Source: Luzula sylvatica
Taxonomy: Eukaryota; Streptophyta; Magnoliopsida; Poales; Juncaceae
Length of the DNA stretch: 64,000 bases
Direction: 5' to 3'
NCBI GenBank assembly: GCA_946800325.1
Contig: OX326957.1
Location: forward strand, 20,647,007 to 20,711,006
The notes under the pieces were generated by a model. It was not told the DNA's origin, did no database searches, and saw only the letters and a program-made list of their open reading frames with translations. Below, one piece after another: positions 1-10,820 of this stretch. The translations under genes and the position numbers were made by a program. Position 1 is the stretch's first letter, and each line of letters starts with the position of its first letter.

Positions 1-1
1 T

Positions 2-3000
2 TCATTCGAAAACTTTCAATGGAGCTCAAACCCTTTGTTCGAAGAATTCGAAGGATGTGACAATCCTACATTCGAAATCGAGTCGGAGTTGGAAGAAGAA
101 CGAAGCATAGATCAAGCACTCTTTCTAAGAGACCTCGAAATCCCGATGCAAAGAGCTCCACCTTCAATCGAACAAGCTCCAAGGTTAGAATTGAAAAAAT
201 TACCTATTGGACTAAAGTATGCTTTTCTCGATGAAGCGGGAACTTTGCCAGTGATAATTGCCTCGAACCTAGCAAAGGAGCAAGAAGAAAAACTCATCGA
301 GATGCTAAAAAGGAATAAGAAGGCTTTCGGGTGGACACTCTCCGACATTCCGGGCATCTCCCCCTCCATGTGCACACACCGAATCCTTCTCGAGGACGAT
401 GCTAAGCCTTCGCGAGAACCACAAAGGCGGCTCAATCCGCCAATGATGGAAGTTGTAAAGAAAGAGGTGATCAAGCTACTCGACGCCGGAATAATCTACC
501 CCATCGCCGATTCGAAATGGGTCTCGCCAATACACGTGGTACCGAAGAAAACGGGGATGACGATTGTTGAGAACGATGAAGGCGATCAAGTACCAACTCG
601 AGTTCCAAACGGGTGGCGAGTTTGCATCGATTATCGAAAGCTCAATAAGGCGACAAAGAAGGATCATTTTCCCCTTCCATTCATCGATCAAATGTTAGAA
701 AGACTCGCGGGAAATCCGTTCTATTGCTTCCTCGATGGATTTTCGGGTTATTTCCAAATACCGGTCGCACCCGAAGATCAAGAGAAGACCACATTCACTT
801 GCCCGTTTGGTACCTTCGCGTACCGACGCATGCCATTCGGGCTATGCAATGCTCCCGGCACATTTCAAAGGTGTATGCTTTCTATTTTCTCCGATTATAT
901 TTCCAAATTCATTGAAGTTTTTATGGATGATTTCTCGGTATTTGGGGACTCATTCGACTCGTGTCTAAATCACTTGTCCCAAATACTCGAGAAATGCATT
1001 GAATCTAACCTTGTCTTAAATTTTGAGAAATGCCACTTCATGGTGAGCAATGGAATTGTATTAGGTCATTTGATCTCGGAGAAAGGAATGGAAGTCGACA
1101 AGGCGAAAATCGACGTAATCAAGACACTTCCGTATCCAAAGACGGTAAAAGACGTGCGATCCTTTCTCGGCCATGCGGGATTCTATAGGCGCTTCATCAA
1201 AGACTTCTCGAAAACCTCGCAACCGATGTGCCAACTTCTCCAAAAAGATGCAAAATTCGAGTTCAATGCAAAGTGCAAGGAAGCTTTCGACAATCTCAAG
1301 GAAAAGATTTGCTCGGCACCAATCATCAAGGCGCCAAATTGGGAGCTACCTTTCGAGATAATGTGTGACGCAAGCGATACGAGTGTGGGGGCGGTACTTG
1401 GCCAAAGAGAAGGAAAAGACCCCCACGTCATCGCGTACGCCTCGAGATCTCTCGACAATGCCCAACGAAACTACACCACCACCGAAAAGGAACTCCTCGC
1501 GATTGTTTTTGCATTGGAGAAATTTCGTTCTTATCTTTTAGGTACAAAGGTGATAGTCTTTTCGGACCATGGCGCGTTGAGACACTTGATGAAGAAGAAG
1601 GAGTGCAAACCGAGATTGCTTCGATGGATCCTATTGCTTCAAGAATTCAACCTCGAGATCAAGGACAAAAAGGGATGCGAGAATCTCGTGGCGGATCATT
1701 TGAGTCGGCTTCCATTGGAGATCGAAGATCTTGTTCCGATTCGCGAGGAATTCCCCGAGGAACACGTTCTCGCGGCCCAAGTCGAAGCGCCATGGTACGC
1801 CGACCTTGCAAACTACATCGTCACGAAGAGATTTCCCCCGAGCTTCTCCAAGGCGCAACGCGACAAGATGAAAAGTAACGCGCGATTCTACGTTTGGGAG
1901 GACCCGCTCCTTTTCCGCATTTGTGCCGACCAAGTAATTCGAAAATGCGTTCACCAAAGTGAGGTACAATCTATTCTTTCTTTTTGTCATACATTACAAT
2001 GTGGTGGACATTTCGGTATCGCACGTACCACACACAAGGTACAAGAATGTGGATTTTATTGGCCAACCTTGCATAAAGACGTTGCAAACTTTGTGAAAGG
2101 TTGTGAAAATTGCCAAAAGACGGGGAACTTGAGCCGTAGAAATCAAATGCCCCTCAATTCAATCTATGTGTGTGAACCATTCGATATTTGGGGCATTGAT
2201 TTCATGGGCCCGTTTCCATCGTCTTTTGGCTATACTTACATCTTGTTGTGTGTAGATTACGTGACAAAATGGGTGGAGGCGGTACCAACCAAGCATGCGG
2301 ATTCGAAAACGGTGGTGGACTTTTTGAAGAGAAATATCTTTCAACGATTCGGCATACCAAGAGTTCTTATAAGCGATCGAGGCTCCCATTTTTGCAATCG
2401 ATATCTCCAAGGCCTCCTCGAGAAATACCATGTGAGCCATCGAACCTCCACCGCGTATCATCCTCAAACAAACGGCCAAGCGGAGGTTTCGAATCGAGAA
2501 ATAAAATCTATTTTGGAGAAAGTGGTGAACCCGACACGAAAGGATTGGAGTTCTCGACTAGGCGACGCACTTTGGGCGTATCGTACCGCCTTCAAAACGC
2601 CAATAGGTATGACTCCTTTCAAACTCGTGTACGGAAAGGCGTGCCATCTCCCGGTCGAATTAGAGCACAAAGCCTTTTGGGCGATCAAGCAATTGGCCCT
2701 CGACTACCCGAAGGACGCATCGGCGCGTAAGCTCCAATTGCTCGAGCTAGACGAATTCCGGCAAGAGGCCTACGACAATTCGAGCTTGTGCAAGGCAAAG
2801 GCCAAAAGATTTCATGACCGAATGATTCAAAAGAAAGAATTCCAAGTAGGGGAAAGAGTGTTGTTATTCAACTCTCGTCTCAAACTTTTCCCCGGGAAAC
2901 TTCGGTCCCGATGGATCGGCCCTTTTGTGGTCACCAATGTGACTACATTTGGGGTTGTCGAAATTCGAAGCGAGGAAACGAACAAAACGTTCAAGGTAAA

Positions 3001-3088
3001 TGGCCATCAACTCAAGCACTACCACGCAAACTTCGAAACCGGGTGGATGGAGGAGCAAGCTCTAGAGCCCAACGACACCTCACAATGA
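2..3088 (+). CDS. pol: Partial pol polyprotein: RT, RNase H, integrase (element 1)
   Basis: The frame is open from base 2, so the start is outside the window; TTG at 35 is not a credible start. Numbering codons from base 35: reverse transcriptase about 140-320, with YRKLN at 200-204 and the catalytic FMDD at 296-299. RNase H about 440-560, with D445, E484 and D511 as likely acidic residues. Integrase zinc finger H652, H659, C690, C693. Integrase core D722, D781, E817, with 35 residues between the last two as in D,D(35)E enzymes. A GPF motif lies at 962-964. It copies element RNA to DNA and inserts it in the nucleus. Oddities: CNAPG at 271-275 and D-R-G after the second catalytic Asp, where element 2 has CNAPA and D-G-G; these might lower activity. 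Gag and protease are not in the window. The frame stops with TGA at 3086-3088. Confidence 0.93.
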   Translation, partial: SFENFQWSSNPLFEEFEGCDNPTFEIESELEEERSIDQALFLRDLEIPMQRAPPSIEQAPRLELKKLPIGLKYAFLDEAGTLPVIIASNLAKEQEEKLIEMLKRNKKAFGWTLSDIPGISPSMCTHRILLEDDAKPSREPQRRLNPPMMEVVKKEVIKLLDAGIIYPIADSKWVSPIHVVPKKTGMTIVENDEGDQVPTRVPNGWRVCIDYRKLNKATKKDHFPLPFIDQMLERLAGNPFYCFLDGFSGYFQIPVAPEDQEKTTFTCPFGTFAYRRMPFGLCNAPGTFQRCMLSIFSDYISKFIEVFMDDFSVFGDSFDSCLNHLSQILEKCIESNLVLNFEKCHFMVSNGIVLGHLISEKGMEVDKAKIDVIKTLPYPKTVKDVRSFLGHAGFYRRFIKDFSKTSQPMCQLLQKDAKFEFNAKCKEAFDNLKEKICSAPIIKAPNWELPFEIMCDASDTSVGAVLGQREGKDPHVIAYASRSLDNAQRNYTTTEKELLAIVFALEKFRSYLLGTKVIVFSDHGALRHLMKKKECKPRLLRWILLLQEFNLEIKDKKGCENLVADHLSRLPLEIEDLVPIREEFPEEHVLAAQVEAPWYADLANYIVTKRFPPSFSKAQRDKMKSNARFYVWEDPLLFRICADQVIRKCVHQSEVQSILSFCHTLQCGGHFGIARTTHKVQECGFYWPTLHKDVANFVKGCENCQKTGNLSRRNQMPLNSIYVCEPFDIWGIDFMGPFPSSFGYTYILLCVDYVTKWVEAVPTKHADSKTVVDFLKRNIFQRFGIPRVLISDRGSHFCNRYLQGLLEKYHVSHRTSTAYHPQTNGQAEVSNREIKSILEKVVNPTRKDWSSRLGDALWAYRTAFKTPIGMTPFKLVYGKACHLPVELEHKAFWAIKQLALDYPKDASARKLQLLELDEFRQEAYDNSSLCKAKAKRFHDRMIQKKEFQVGERVLLFNSRLKLFPGKLRSRWIGPFVVTNVTTFGVVEIRSEETNKTFKVNGHQLKHYHANFETGWMEEQALEPNDTSQ

Positions 3089-3206
3089 TGAGCTCGGCCA
3101 AGTCGAGCTCAAGACGTTAAACAAGAGCGCTAGCGAGGGAGGCACGCCCACGCATCAAAGGTTGTATCTCTCTATTATCCCTCTTTTTGGAATTTTCGAT
3201 TTTGTA

Positions 3207-3241
3207 TACTTGAGGACAAGTAATCTCTAAGTGTGGGGGGG
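3207..3241 (+). promoter_or_regulatory. Hairpin plus internal (central) polypurine-like tract, element 1
   Basis: About 120 bases after the pol stop, TACTTG and CAAGTA (3207-3212, 3217-3222) form a perfect 6-bp stem around an AGGA loop. Six bases later comes AAGTGTGGGGGGG (3229-3241). The same arrangement, with a different stem but the same loop and a nearly identical G-rich tract, sits next to the 3' LTR at 4698-4736. Athila and related elements are known to carry an internal polypurine tract, so a second plus-strand priming site is the likely role. The hairpin as part of the signal is my inference. Confidence 0.65.
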
Positions 3242-3250
3242 TAACATACA

Positions 3251-3308
3251 ATCTTTGACCTGTATGAGCCCAATTAAAAATCTTTGACCTGTATGAGCCC
3301 AATTAAAA
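3251..3308 (+). repeat. 29-bp tandem duplication
   Basis: The 29 bases at 3251-3279, beginning ATCTTTGACC and ending ATTAAAA, are repeated exactly at 3280-3308. The repeat lies 10 bases after the internal G-rich tract. It looks like slippage or a strand-transfer duplication; no function is claimed. Confidence 0.9.
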
Positions 3309-3355
3309 ATTTAAAAATCAGGGAAAATTGAAAATTTTTGATCTGGCCAGCAACT

Positions 3356-3581
3356 CCGTTGTAACGGACCTCAATGTCCGTTGTAACGGACTGTACAGAA
3401 ATTTAAAAATTTGTCTGGCGCCAAGAGTTCCGTTGTAACGGACCTCAATGTCCGTTATAACGGAGGGAAAATAGCGTTGCAACGGACATGAAAAACACAG
3501 GAAATTGCGTTGCAACGGTAAATTCCAAAAATTTGCCAGAACTATGTGCGTTGTAACGGACTTGACACTGCGTTGTAACGG
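3356..3581 (+). repeat. Cluster of eight 12-bp inverted motifs (CCGTTGTAACGG type)
   Basis: Copies start at 3356, 3378, 3430, 3452, 3474, 3507, 3548 and 3570. Consensus is [CG]CGTTRYAACGG: two AACGG half-sites facing each other across two bases. Four of the seven spacings are exactly 22 bp. AACGG, especially TAACGG, is the core recognised by MYB proteins, including the MSA element of MYB3R factors; binding here is inference. A second cluster of twelve copies lies in the LTR of the same element. Confidence 0.85.
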
Positions 3582-4057
3582 AATAGTTTCTGGCAAGTTT
3601 TCTCTTTTACTTGAAATTTTCAAACATTAAACATTATTTTTGAACCCTGAGCATCAATAATAAATAAGTCAAGCATAAAATGCATAAAAAGATTTTTCTC
3701 CACGGAATTGAACTAAATTGTTGTTTTTAAAACAAAATTTCATTTAACTCGGAATTTCGCTCTCAAAATTGAAAGTTTGCAAAATATTTTAAAGGATTTG
3801 GTTATGATTTTGAAGAGATCTATTCGGGAATTCCAGCCCTATTGTTTCAAATTTCACGAGTTTGAGACACTTGATCAATGCGCGGTTCATGCGATACGTT
3901 TTAACTCGATTTTCGAACCCGTAATTAATATGGGACTCATGAGTAAGGTTCTTAGCGTGGCCATTAAAGTACGTTTTGCTAGAGTTAAAACATGACAAAT
4001 TGCACTATGAAATGACCGTTTGTGGGGACCCGTTAGTAGATCAAATATACCCACTTG

Positions 4058-4096
<39 letters not shown>

Positions 4097-4270
4097 AAGG
4101 TCAAAAGACAACACCGAGAGTAACCTCATTGCATTTCGGTGTAGTGGGGCTTTCGGTTAAAGACTTCACACATAAAAAAAAAAAAAAAAAAAAAAGATGA
4201 AGGTCAAAATACAACACCGAGAGTAACCTCATTGCATTTCGGTGTAGTGGGGCTTTCGGTTAAAGACTTC
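4058..4270 (+). repeat. A-homopolymers and 73-bp direct duplication
   Basis: A 37-base A run (4058-4094) is followed by a 73-bp unit (4095-4167). A 22-base A run (4174-4195) is then followed by a second copy of the unit (4198-4270). The offset is 103 bp and the two units differ by about one base. The A-run plus unit looks duplicated as a module. Element 2 has a 41-base sense-strand A run in the equivalent region (51959-51999). Confidence 0.9.
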
Positions 4271-4697
4271 CAAAGAGAGAAAAGAAAACGAATGAGCGGG
4301 AAAATTGATCGAAAACGGGTATGAACCTTGTACCATTGTACCAAACGTGTTTTAAAATGAATAACTTGCATTTAAGATCATCTAGCAAAACGGGAAATTT
4401 TGGCCCGATAATAGCCTTCGAATTGAGTTCTTTTGAGATTGTGGAGTAAAGCAATTCGAAGTAAAAACGTTTAAGTCGCTCTTACCGTTTGAGATCGAGT
4501 GTCATGAAAAAAACTTATGAAATTTCGAGTTAATTTCAAGATCTAATAATAAAAAGACCAATATCATTCTAAATAACTAGCGAACTTGATGAAATGAGAG
4601 TGAACCATTTGATTCGTGAAATTAGTTTTTGAACCAACAATATAACTTCAACAAAATCTTATGCAATTCTCTCTTATGTTTGACTTTTATACTCTAA

Positions 4698-4736
4698 TTG
4701 ATCGAGGACGATCAAGGATTTAAGTGTGGGGGTATT
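4698..4736 (+). promoter_or_regulatory. Hairpin plus terminal polypurine tract, element 1
   Basis: TTGATCG (4698-4704) and CGATCAA (4709-4715) form a perfect 7-bp stem around an AGGA loop. Six bases on, AAGTGTGGGGG (4722-4732) is followed by TATT and then the LTR start TGATG at 4737. Position and composition fit the purine tract that primes plus-strand DNA synthesis. The tract is not pure purine (it contains TGT), as in other plant elements of this type. Confidence 0.8.
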
Positions 4737-5123
4737 TGATGTGAGGCAAATAAGGCACAAATTTAATGCGTAAATTTGGGATTTTAGCCCTTGTGAAGAA
4801 CAATTCTATATACTTTATTAATCATATTTGAGATAACATGAATATTTCTTCACTAAGTGTGTTTTACTGCTTAAACACAGGAATTAGAAGGGATTTCTGG
4901 GAATTTGGAGAGTGTAGTTGTCTCCAACACGTCAAGAGGAGTGAAAACGATATATTACACCGATATATTCGGTACTTGAATGAGACGGGAGGCAAACAAT
5001 CATCATGATGAAAACTTACACACAAGTTTATACGAAAACCACTCAATCCTTAGCCCTTATCCAGCCCACCTACCTTTGATGGAAATTACCTCATTACCCT
5101 CAATCCTCTTCACCAACTCGTGG

Positions 5124-5156
5124 CCAATAAGAAGACTCCGTGAGTGCTATAAATAG
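5124..5156 (+). promoter_or_regulatory. CCAAT box and TATA box of the element 1 LTR
   Basis: CCAAT lies at 5124-5128 and TATAAATAG at 5148-5156, on the sense strand in a U3-like position about 400 bp into the LTR. Transcription would be expected to start about 25-35 bp downstream, just before the TC tract. Assigned by motif only. Confidence 0.65.
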
Positions 5157-5195
5157 GACCACAAGGGCCACGAGTTTGGTACGCTCTTTTACGCC

Positions 5196-5198
<3 letters not shown>

Positions 5199-5272
<74 letters not shown>
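5199..5272 (+). repeat. (TC)37 microsatellite in the LTR
   Basis: Uninterrupted TC dinucleotide run of 74 bases, 43 bases after the TATA box, so probably in the transcribed leader. Plant 5' leaders often carry CT tracts that support transcription. The length should vary between copies. Confidence 0.97.
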
Positions 5273-5276
<4 letters not shown>

Positions 5277-5356
5277 TTAAGCAAGTCCAAGAACTTTCAA
5301 GAACACGCAAGGATTGCAACTACGAACGATAATTTTCTAAGATCGATCACCGAATA

Positions 5357-5649
5357 GAAGCTTACTTCATTCGGTGAATCGGTTTACACTTCGACGAAGA
5401 TCGAGTTGCGAGGATTGAGGTGGAGCTTTCTTCATCCGAATCCACGCAAGCAAGGAGTCAAGTATACGCTATTCCACTCGGAAGCTTTCTTCCAATTGGA
5501 CTTCTTGCAATCTCGAGTTCACTCAACCGGTACGGAGCTTTCTTCGATTGGCGAGTGGATCGGTACGAAAGGAAACGTGCGTGACGACTAGCTTTCTAGC
5601 ATCTCAAGCAACGGAGAAGACATCCAAGACGAGATTCGAAGCTTTCTTC
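5357..5649 (+). repeat. Degenerate direct repeats on GAAGCTTTCTTC
   Basis: Copies of G[AG]AGCTT[TA]CTTC start at 5357, 5422, 5481, 5534 and 5638, with a weaker relative near 5589 (TAGCTTTCTAGC). Spacing is about 50-65 bp, which suggests a decayed tandem repeat in the leader part of the LTR. No function is assigned. Confidence 0.7.
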
Positions 5650-5915
5650 ATCTCTCTAGGTGTTTTCTTTCCTTTCTTGTAATTCTTGTAGTTTAAATTC
5701 GAAATTGGGTTTGTGTAAAGAATTCTCGATTTAATGAATCTTTAGTTTCTTGTTTACTTGAATCGAATCTTTGTTCTAAACTTGTTCTTTTTACTTGATC
5801 TTTTGCTCTCAATTACTGCCTTAAACTTAGTTCAAATTTCCATTAAATCAATCCCAAAACAAACCTTCAATTCAATCCTCAATTCAAATTACAAATTCGA
5901 AATCCAGAACAAACT

Positions 5916-6252
5916 CCGTTGTAACGGAACCTAACTTGCGTTATAACGGACCATTCGGTTTGTACCTGACTTTCAGTCTGTTGGTACTCCGTTGTAACGC
6001 AATTTACTTCCGTTGTAACGGACCAGCAAGGAAAAGTATTCAATATCACTCATACTAGTGCGTTGTAACGGACATCGTGGTCCGTTGTAACGGATTAACC
6101 AATCCGTTGCAACGCAACCCCTGTTCGTTATAACGGACCAGTTTAGTGCGTTATAACGGAGTTTCATCCGTTGTAACGGACGTTCATCTCACACTTAGCG
6201 CCAGAATTTCCACTCAAGTCCGTTGTAACGGAACTTACTTCCGTTGTAACGG
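5916..6252 (+). repeat. Cluster of twelve 12-bp inverted motifs in the LTR
   Basis: Copies start at 5916, 5938, 5989, 6010, 6060, 6082, 6104, 6125, 6148, 6168, 6220 and 6241. Spacings are 20-23 bp or about 50-52 bp. Each is a variant of CCGTTGTAACGG, and most end in TAACGG with its inverse in front. Being downstream of the TATA box, they would lie in the RNA leader as well as in LTR DNA. They may bind a MYB-type protein; RNA pairing between copies is also possible. Confidence 0.85.
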
Positions 6253-6952
6253 ACTATCTTCTGTGAATTTTCTTCCTTATTTCTCATCCATTTTGATCCA
6301 AATTTTGACGCAATTGCTCCCCGTGGAACGAACTTTCATATTTTCCACTATACACATTTATTTTCACACTTATTGATTGAATCGGGTTTTCGAATACAAC
6401 GATAATTTTACACGCCAAAAACCCGCTCATCATTTGTGGAGGTCAAATAACGTGTTTTGAGTTCATTTGTATCGTATCTTTTACTACATAACTTTTCACC
6501 AAATTTCACAAATACTAAGGAAGTTTGTTTTTCGATTCAAAACAAGATTTTAACGCTTTGTGGAGTTCAAATAACGTGTTTTGAGATCATTTGTATCGTA
6601 TCTTTTACTACATAACTTTTCACCAAATTTCACAAACACTAAGTAAGTTTATTTTTCGATTCAAAACAAGATTTTAACGTTTTGAGGAGTTCAAATAACG
6701 TGTTTTGAGATCATTTATATCGTATCTTTTACTACATAACTTTTCACCAAATTTCACAAACACTAAGAAAGTTTGTTTTTCGATTCAAAACAAGATTTTA
6801 ACGCTTTGAGGAGTTCAAATAACGTGTTTTGAGATCATTTGTATCTTATCTTTTACTACATAACTTTTCACCAAATTTCACAAACACTAAGAAAGTTTGT
6901 TTTTCGATTCAAAACAAGATTTCAACGCTTTGTGGAGTTCAAATAACATGTT

Positions 6953-9900
6953 TTGAGATCATTTGTATCGTATCTTTTACTACATAACTTTTCACCAAAT
7001 TTCACAAACACTAAGAAAGTTTGTTTTTCGATTCAGAACAAGATTTTAACGCTTTGTGGAGTTCCAATAACGTGTTTTGAGTTCATTTGTATCGTATCTT
7101 TTAATACATATCTTTTCACCAAATTTCACAAACACTAAGAAAGTTTGTTTTTCGATTCAGAACAAGATTTTAACGCTTTGTGGAGTTCCAATAACGTGTT
7201 TTGAGTTCATTTGTATCGTACCTTTTACTGCATAACTTTTCACCAAATTTCACAAACACTAAGAAAGTTTATTTTTCGATTCAAAACAAGATTTTAACGC
7301 TTTGTGGAGTTCAAATAACGTGTTTTGAGATCATTTGTATCGTATCATTTACTACATAACTTTTCACCAAATTTCACAAACACTAAGAAAGTTTGTTTTT
7401 CGATTCAAAACAAGATTTTAACGCTTTGTGGAGTTCAAATAACGTGTTTTGAGTTCATTTGTATCGTATCTTTTACTGCATAACTTTTCACCAAATTTCA
7501 CAAACACTAAGAAAGTTTGTTTTTCGATTCAAAACAAGATTTTAACGCTTTGTGGAGTTCAAATAACGTGTTTTGAGATCATTTGTATCGTATCTTTTAC
7601 TACATAACTTTTCACCAAATTTCACAAACACTAAGAAAGTTTGTTTTTCGATTCAAAATAAGATTTTAACGATTTATGGAGTTCAAATAACGTGTTTTGA
7701 GATCATTTGTATCGTATCTTTAACTACATAACTTTTCACCAAATTACTCAAACACTAAGAAAGTTTGTTTTTCGATTCAAAACAAGATTTTAACGCTTTG
7801 AGGAGTTTAAATAACGTGTTTTGAGATCATTTGTATCGTATCTTTTACTACATAACTTTTCACCAAATTTCACAAACACTAAGAAAGTTTGTTTTTCGAT
7901 TCAAAACAAGATTTTAACGCTTTGTGGAGTTCAAATAACGTGTTTTGAGTTCATTTGTATCGTATGTTTTACTGCATAACTTTTCACCAAATATCACAAA
8001 CACTAAGAAAGTTTGTTTTTCGATTCAAAACAAGATTTTAACGCTTTGTGGAGTTCAAATAACGTGTTTTGAGATCATTTGTATCGTATCTTTTACTACA
8101 TAACTTTTCACCAAATTTCACAAACACTAAGTAAGTTTATTTTTCGATTCAAAACAAGATGTTAACGTTTTGAGGAGTTCAAATAACGTGTTTTGAGATC
8201 ATTTGTATCGTATCTTTTACAACATAACTTTTCACCAAATTTCACAAACACTAAGTAAGTTTGTTTTTCGATTCAAAACAAGATTTTAACGCTTTGTGGA
8301 GTTCAAATAACGTGTTTTGAGATCATTTGTATCGTATCTTTTACTACATAACTTTTCACCAAATTTCACAAACACTAAGAAAGTTTGTTTTTCTATTCAG
8401 AACAAGATTTTAACGCTTTGAGGAATTCAAATAACGTGTTTTGAGATCATTTGTATCTTATCTTTTACTACATAACTTTTCACCAAATTTCACAAACACT
8501 AAGAAAGTTTGTTTTTCGATTCAGAACAAGATTTTAACGCTTTGTGGAGTTCCAATAACGTGTTTTGAGTTCATTTGTATCGTATCTTTTACTGCATAAC
8601 TTTTCACCAAATTTCACAAACACTAAGAAAGTTTGTTTTTCGATTCAAAACAAGATTTTAACGCTTTGTGGAGTTCAAATAACGTGTTTTGAGATCATTT
8701 GTATCGTATCTTTTACTACATAACTTTTCACCAAATTTCACAAACACTAAGAAAGTTTGTTTTTCGATTCAAAACAAGATTTTAACGCTTTGTGGAGTTC
8801 CAATAACGTGTTTTGAGTTCATTTGTATCGTATCTTTTACTACATAACTTTTCACCAAATTTCACAAACACTAAGAAAGTTTGTTTTTCGATTCAGAACA
8901 AGATTTTAACGCTTTGTGGAGTTCAAATAACGTGTTTTGAGATCATTTGTATCGTATCTTTTACTGCATAACTTTTCACCAAATTTCACAAACACTAAGA
9001 AAGTTTGTTTTTCGATTCAGAACAAGATTTTAACGCTTTGTGGAGTTCCAATAACGTGTTTTGAGTTCATTTGTATCGTATCTTTTAATACATATCTTTT
9101 CACCAAATTTCACAAACACTAAGAAAGTTTGTTTTTCGATTCAGAACAAGATTTTAACGCTTTGTGGAGTTCCAATAACGTGTTTTGAGTTCATTTGTAT
9201 CGTACCTTTTACTGCATAACTTTTCACCAAATTTCACAAACACTAAGAAAGTTTATTTTTCGATTCAAAACAAGATTTTAACGCTTTGTGGAGTTCAAAT
9301 AACGTGTTTTGAGATCATTTGTATCGTATCATTTACTACATAACTTTTCACCAAATTTCACAAACACTAAGAAAGTTTGTTTTTCGATTCAAAACAAGAT
9401 TTTAACGCTTTGTGGAGTTCAAATAACGTGTTTTGAGTTCATTTGTATCGTATCTTTTACTGCATAACTTTTCACCAAATTTCACAAACACTAAGAAAGT
9501 TTGTTTTTCGATTCAAAACAAGATTTTAACGCTTTGTGGAGTTCAAATAACGTGTTTTGAGATCATTTGTATCGTATCTTTTACTACATAACTTTTCACC
9601 AAATTTCACAAACACTAAGAAAGTTTGTTTTTCGATTCAAAATAAGATTTTAACGATTTATGGAGTTCAAATAACGTGTTTTGAGATCATTTGTATCGTA
9701 TCTTTAACTACATAACTTTTCACCAAATTACTCAAACACTAAGAAAGTTTGTTTTTCGATTCAAAACAAGATTTTAACGCTTTGAGGAGTTTAAATAACG
9801 TGTTTTGAGATCATTTGTATCGTATCTTTTACTACATAACTTTTCACCAAATTTCACAAACACTAAGAAAGTTTGTTTTTCGATTCAAAACAAGATTTTA

Positions 9901-10740
9901 ACGCTTTGTGGAGTTCAAATAACGTGTTTTGAGTTCATTTGTATCGTATGTTTTACTGCATAACTTTTCACCAAATATCACAAACACTAAGAAAGTTTGT
10001 TTTTCGATTCAAAACAAGATTTTAACGCTTTGTGGAGTTCAAATAACGTGTTTTGAGATCATTTGTATCGTATCTTTTACTACATAACTTTTCACCAAAT
10101 TTCACAAACACTAAGTAAGTTTATTTTTCGATTCAAAACAAGATGTTAACGTTTTGAGGAGTTCAAATAACGTGTTTTGAGATCATTTGTATCGAATCTT
10201 TTACAACATAACTTTTCACCAAATTTCACAAACACTAAGTAAGTTTGTTTTTCGATTCAAAACAAGATTTTAACGCTTTGTGGAGTTCAAATAACGTGTT
10301 TTGAGATCATTTGTATCGTATCTTTTACTACATAACTTTTCACCAAATTTCACAAACACTAAGAAAGTTTGTTTTTCTATTCAGAACAAGATTTTAACGC
10401 TTTGAGGAATTCAAATAACGTGTTTTGAGATCATTTGTATCTTATCTTTTACTACATAACTTTTCACCAAATTTCACAAACACTAAGAAAGTTTGTTTTT
10501 CGATTCAGAACAAGATTTTAACGCTTTGTGGAGTTCCAATAACGTGTTTTGAGTTCATTTGTATCGTATCTTTTACTGCATAACTTTTCACCAAATTTCA
10601 CAAACACTAAGAAAGTTTGTTTTTCGATTCAAAACAAGATTTTAACGCTTTGTGGAGTTCAAATAACGTGTTTTGAGATCATTTGTATCGTATCTTTTAC
10701 TACATAACTTTTCACCAAATTTCACAAACACTAAGAAAGT
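6953..10740 (+). repeat. 16-monomer (1,984-bp) tandem duplication
   Basis: Rare variants recur at an offset of exactly 1,984 bp (16 x 124). Examples are TTTAATACATATC (about 7100 and 9085), TTTAACTAC (7721 and 9705), GATGTTAACG (about 8159 and 10143) and TTTTCTATTCAG (about 8391 and 10375). The match holds from about 6960 to 8760 against 8944 to 10744, with few private changes such as ATCGAATC near 10193. It is a recent duplication in monomer register. Confidence 0.85.
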
Positions 10741-10820
10741 TTGTTTTTCGATTCAAAACAAGATTTTAACGCTTTATGGAGTTCCAATAACGTGTTTTGA
10801 GTTCATTTGTATCGTATCTT

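Larger units (their letters stand above)
3089..4736 (+). other. Non-coding 3' region of element 1, no env-like frame
   Basis: The 1.65 kb between the pol stop and the LTR holds no credible gene; the frames present are short and low in complexity. In Athila elements an env-like gene often sits between the internal and terminal polypurine tracts; none can be seen here. What it does hold: a hairpin and purine tract (3207-3241), a 29-bp duplication (3251-3308), a cluster of 12-bp inverted motifs (3356-3581), A-runs with a 73-bp duplication (4058-4270), and the terminal hairpin and purine tract (4698-4736). The stretches 3600-4050 and 4280-4690 are AT-rich and I see nothing specific in them. Confidence 0.7.
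1..6432 (+). mobile_element. Element 1: 3' part of an Athila-type Ty3/gypsy LTR retrotransposon
   Basis: The window opens inside a retrotransposon pol frame and runs on through a non-coding 3' region, a polypurine tract and one LTR that ends at 6432, where 124-bp satellite begins at once. The LTR termini are TGATG and CATCA. The next five bases (TTTGT) should be one copy of the target duplication; the other copy, the 5' LTR, gag and protease lie left of the window. The order RT-RNaseH-integrase puts it in Ty3/gypsy. The wording of the RT and integrase region and the non-coding stretch between an internal purine tract and the 3' LTR fit the Athila clade. No chromodomain is seen. The visible pol frame is uninterrupted, so the copy is probably young. 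It is clearly a different family from element 2: the LTRs show no obvious similarity and the pol proteins differ at many positions. Confidence 0.9.
4737..6432 (+). mobile_element. 3' LTR of element 1 (1,696 bp)
   Basis: The LTR begins TGATGTGAGG directly after the purine tract and ends CTCATCA directly before satellite, giving 5-bp inverted ends TGATG/CATCA. It holds a CCAAT box and TATA box (5124-5156), a 74-bp TC microsatellite just after the expected transcript start, degenerate direct repeats built on GAAGCTTTCTTC (5357-5649) and twelve 12-bp inverted MYB-like motifs (5916-6252). Only this LTR is in the window, so its age cannot be estimated. The start is set by the purine tract and the end by the satellite junction. 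Confidence 0.9.

Noticed and set aside
3089..4736. Possible env-like gene after element 1 pol
   Set aside because: No frame of useful length, signal peptide or membrane segment is present; the longest frames are short and AT-driven.
5110..5319. Arg/Glu-rich open frame antisense to the TC tract
   Set aside because: Produced by the TC microsatellite; not a gene.
6433..6437. Confirmed target duplication TTTGT for element 1
   Set aside because: Only one side is in the window, so it is kept as a prediction rather than listed as a feature.
6953..7138. Recurrent 60-61-codon open frames in the satellite (also near 8937, 24685, 33984, 36598, 39980, 46824, 61663, 62158)
   Set aside because: They start at the same place in the monomer and read across about 1.5 units. 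They exist because 124 is not a multiple of three and some variants lack a stop. No start context, domain or codon signal supports them.
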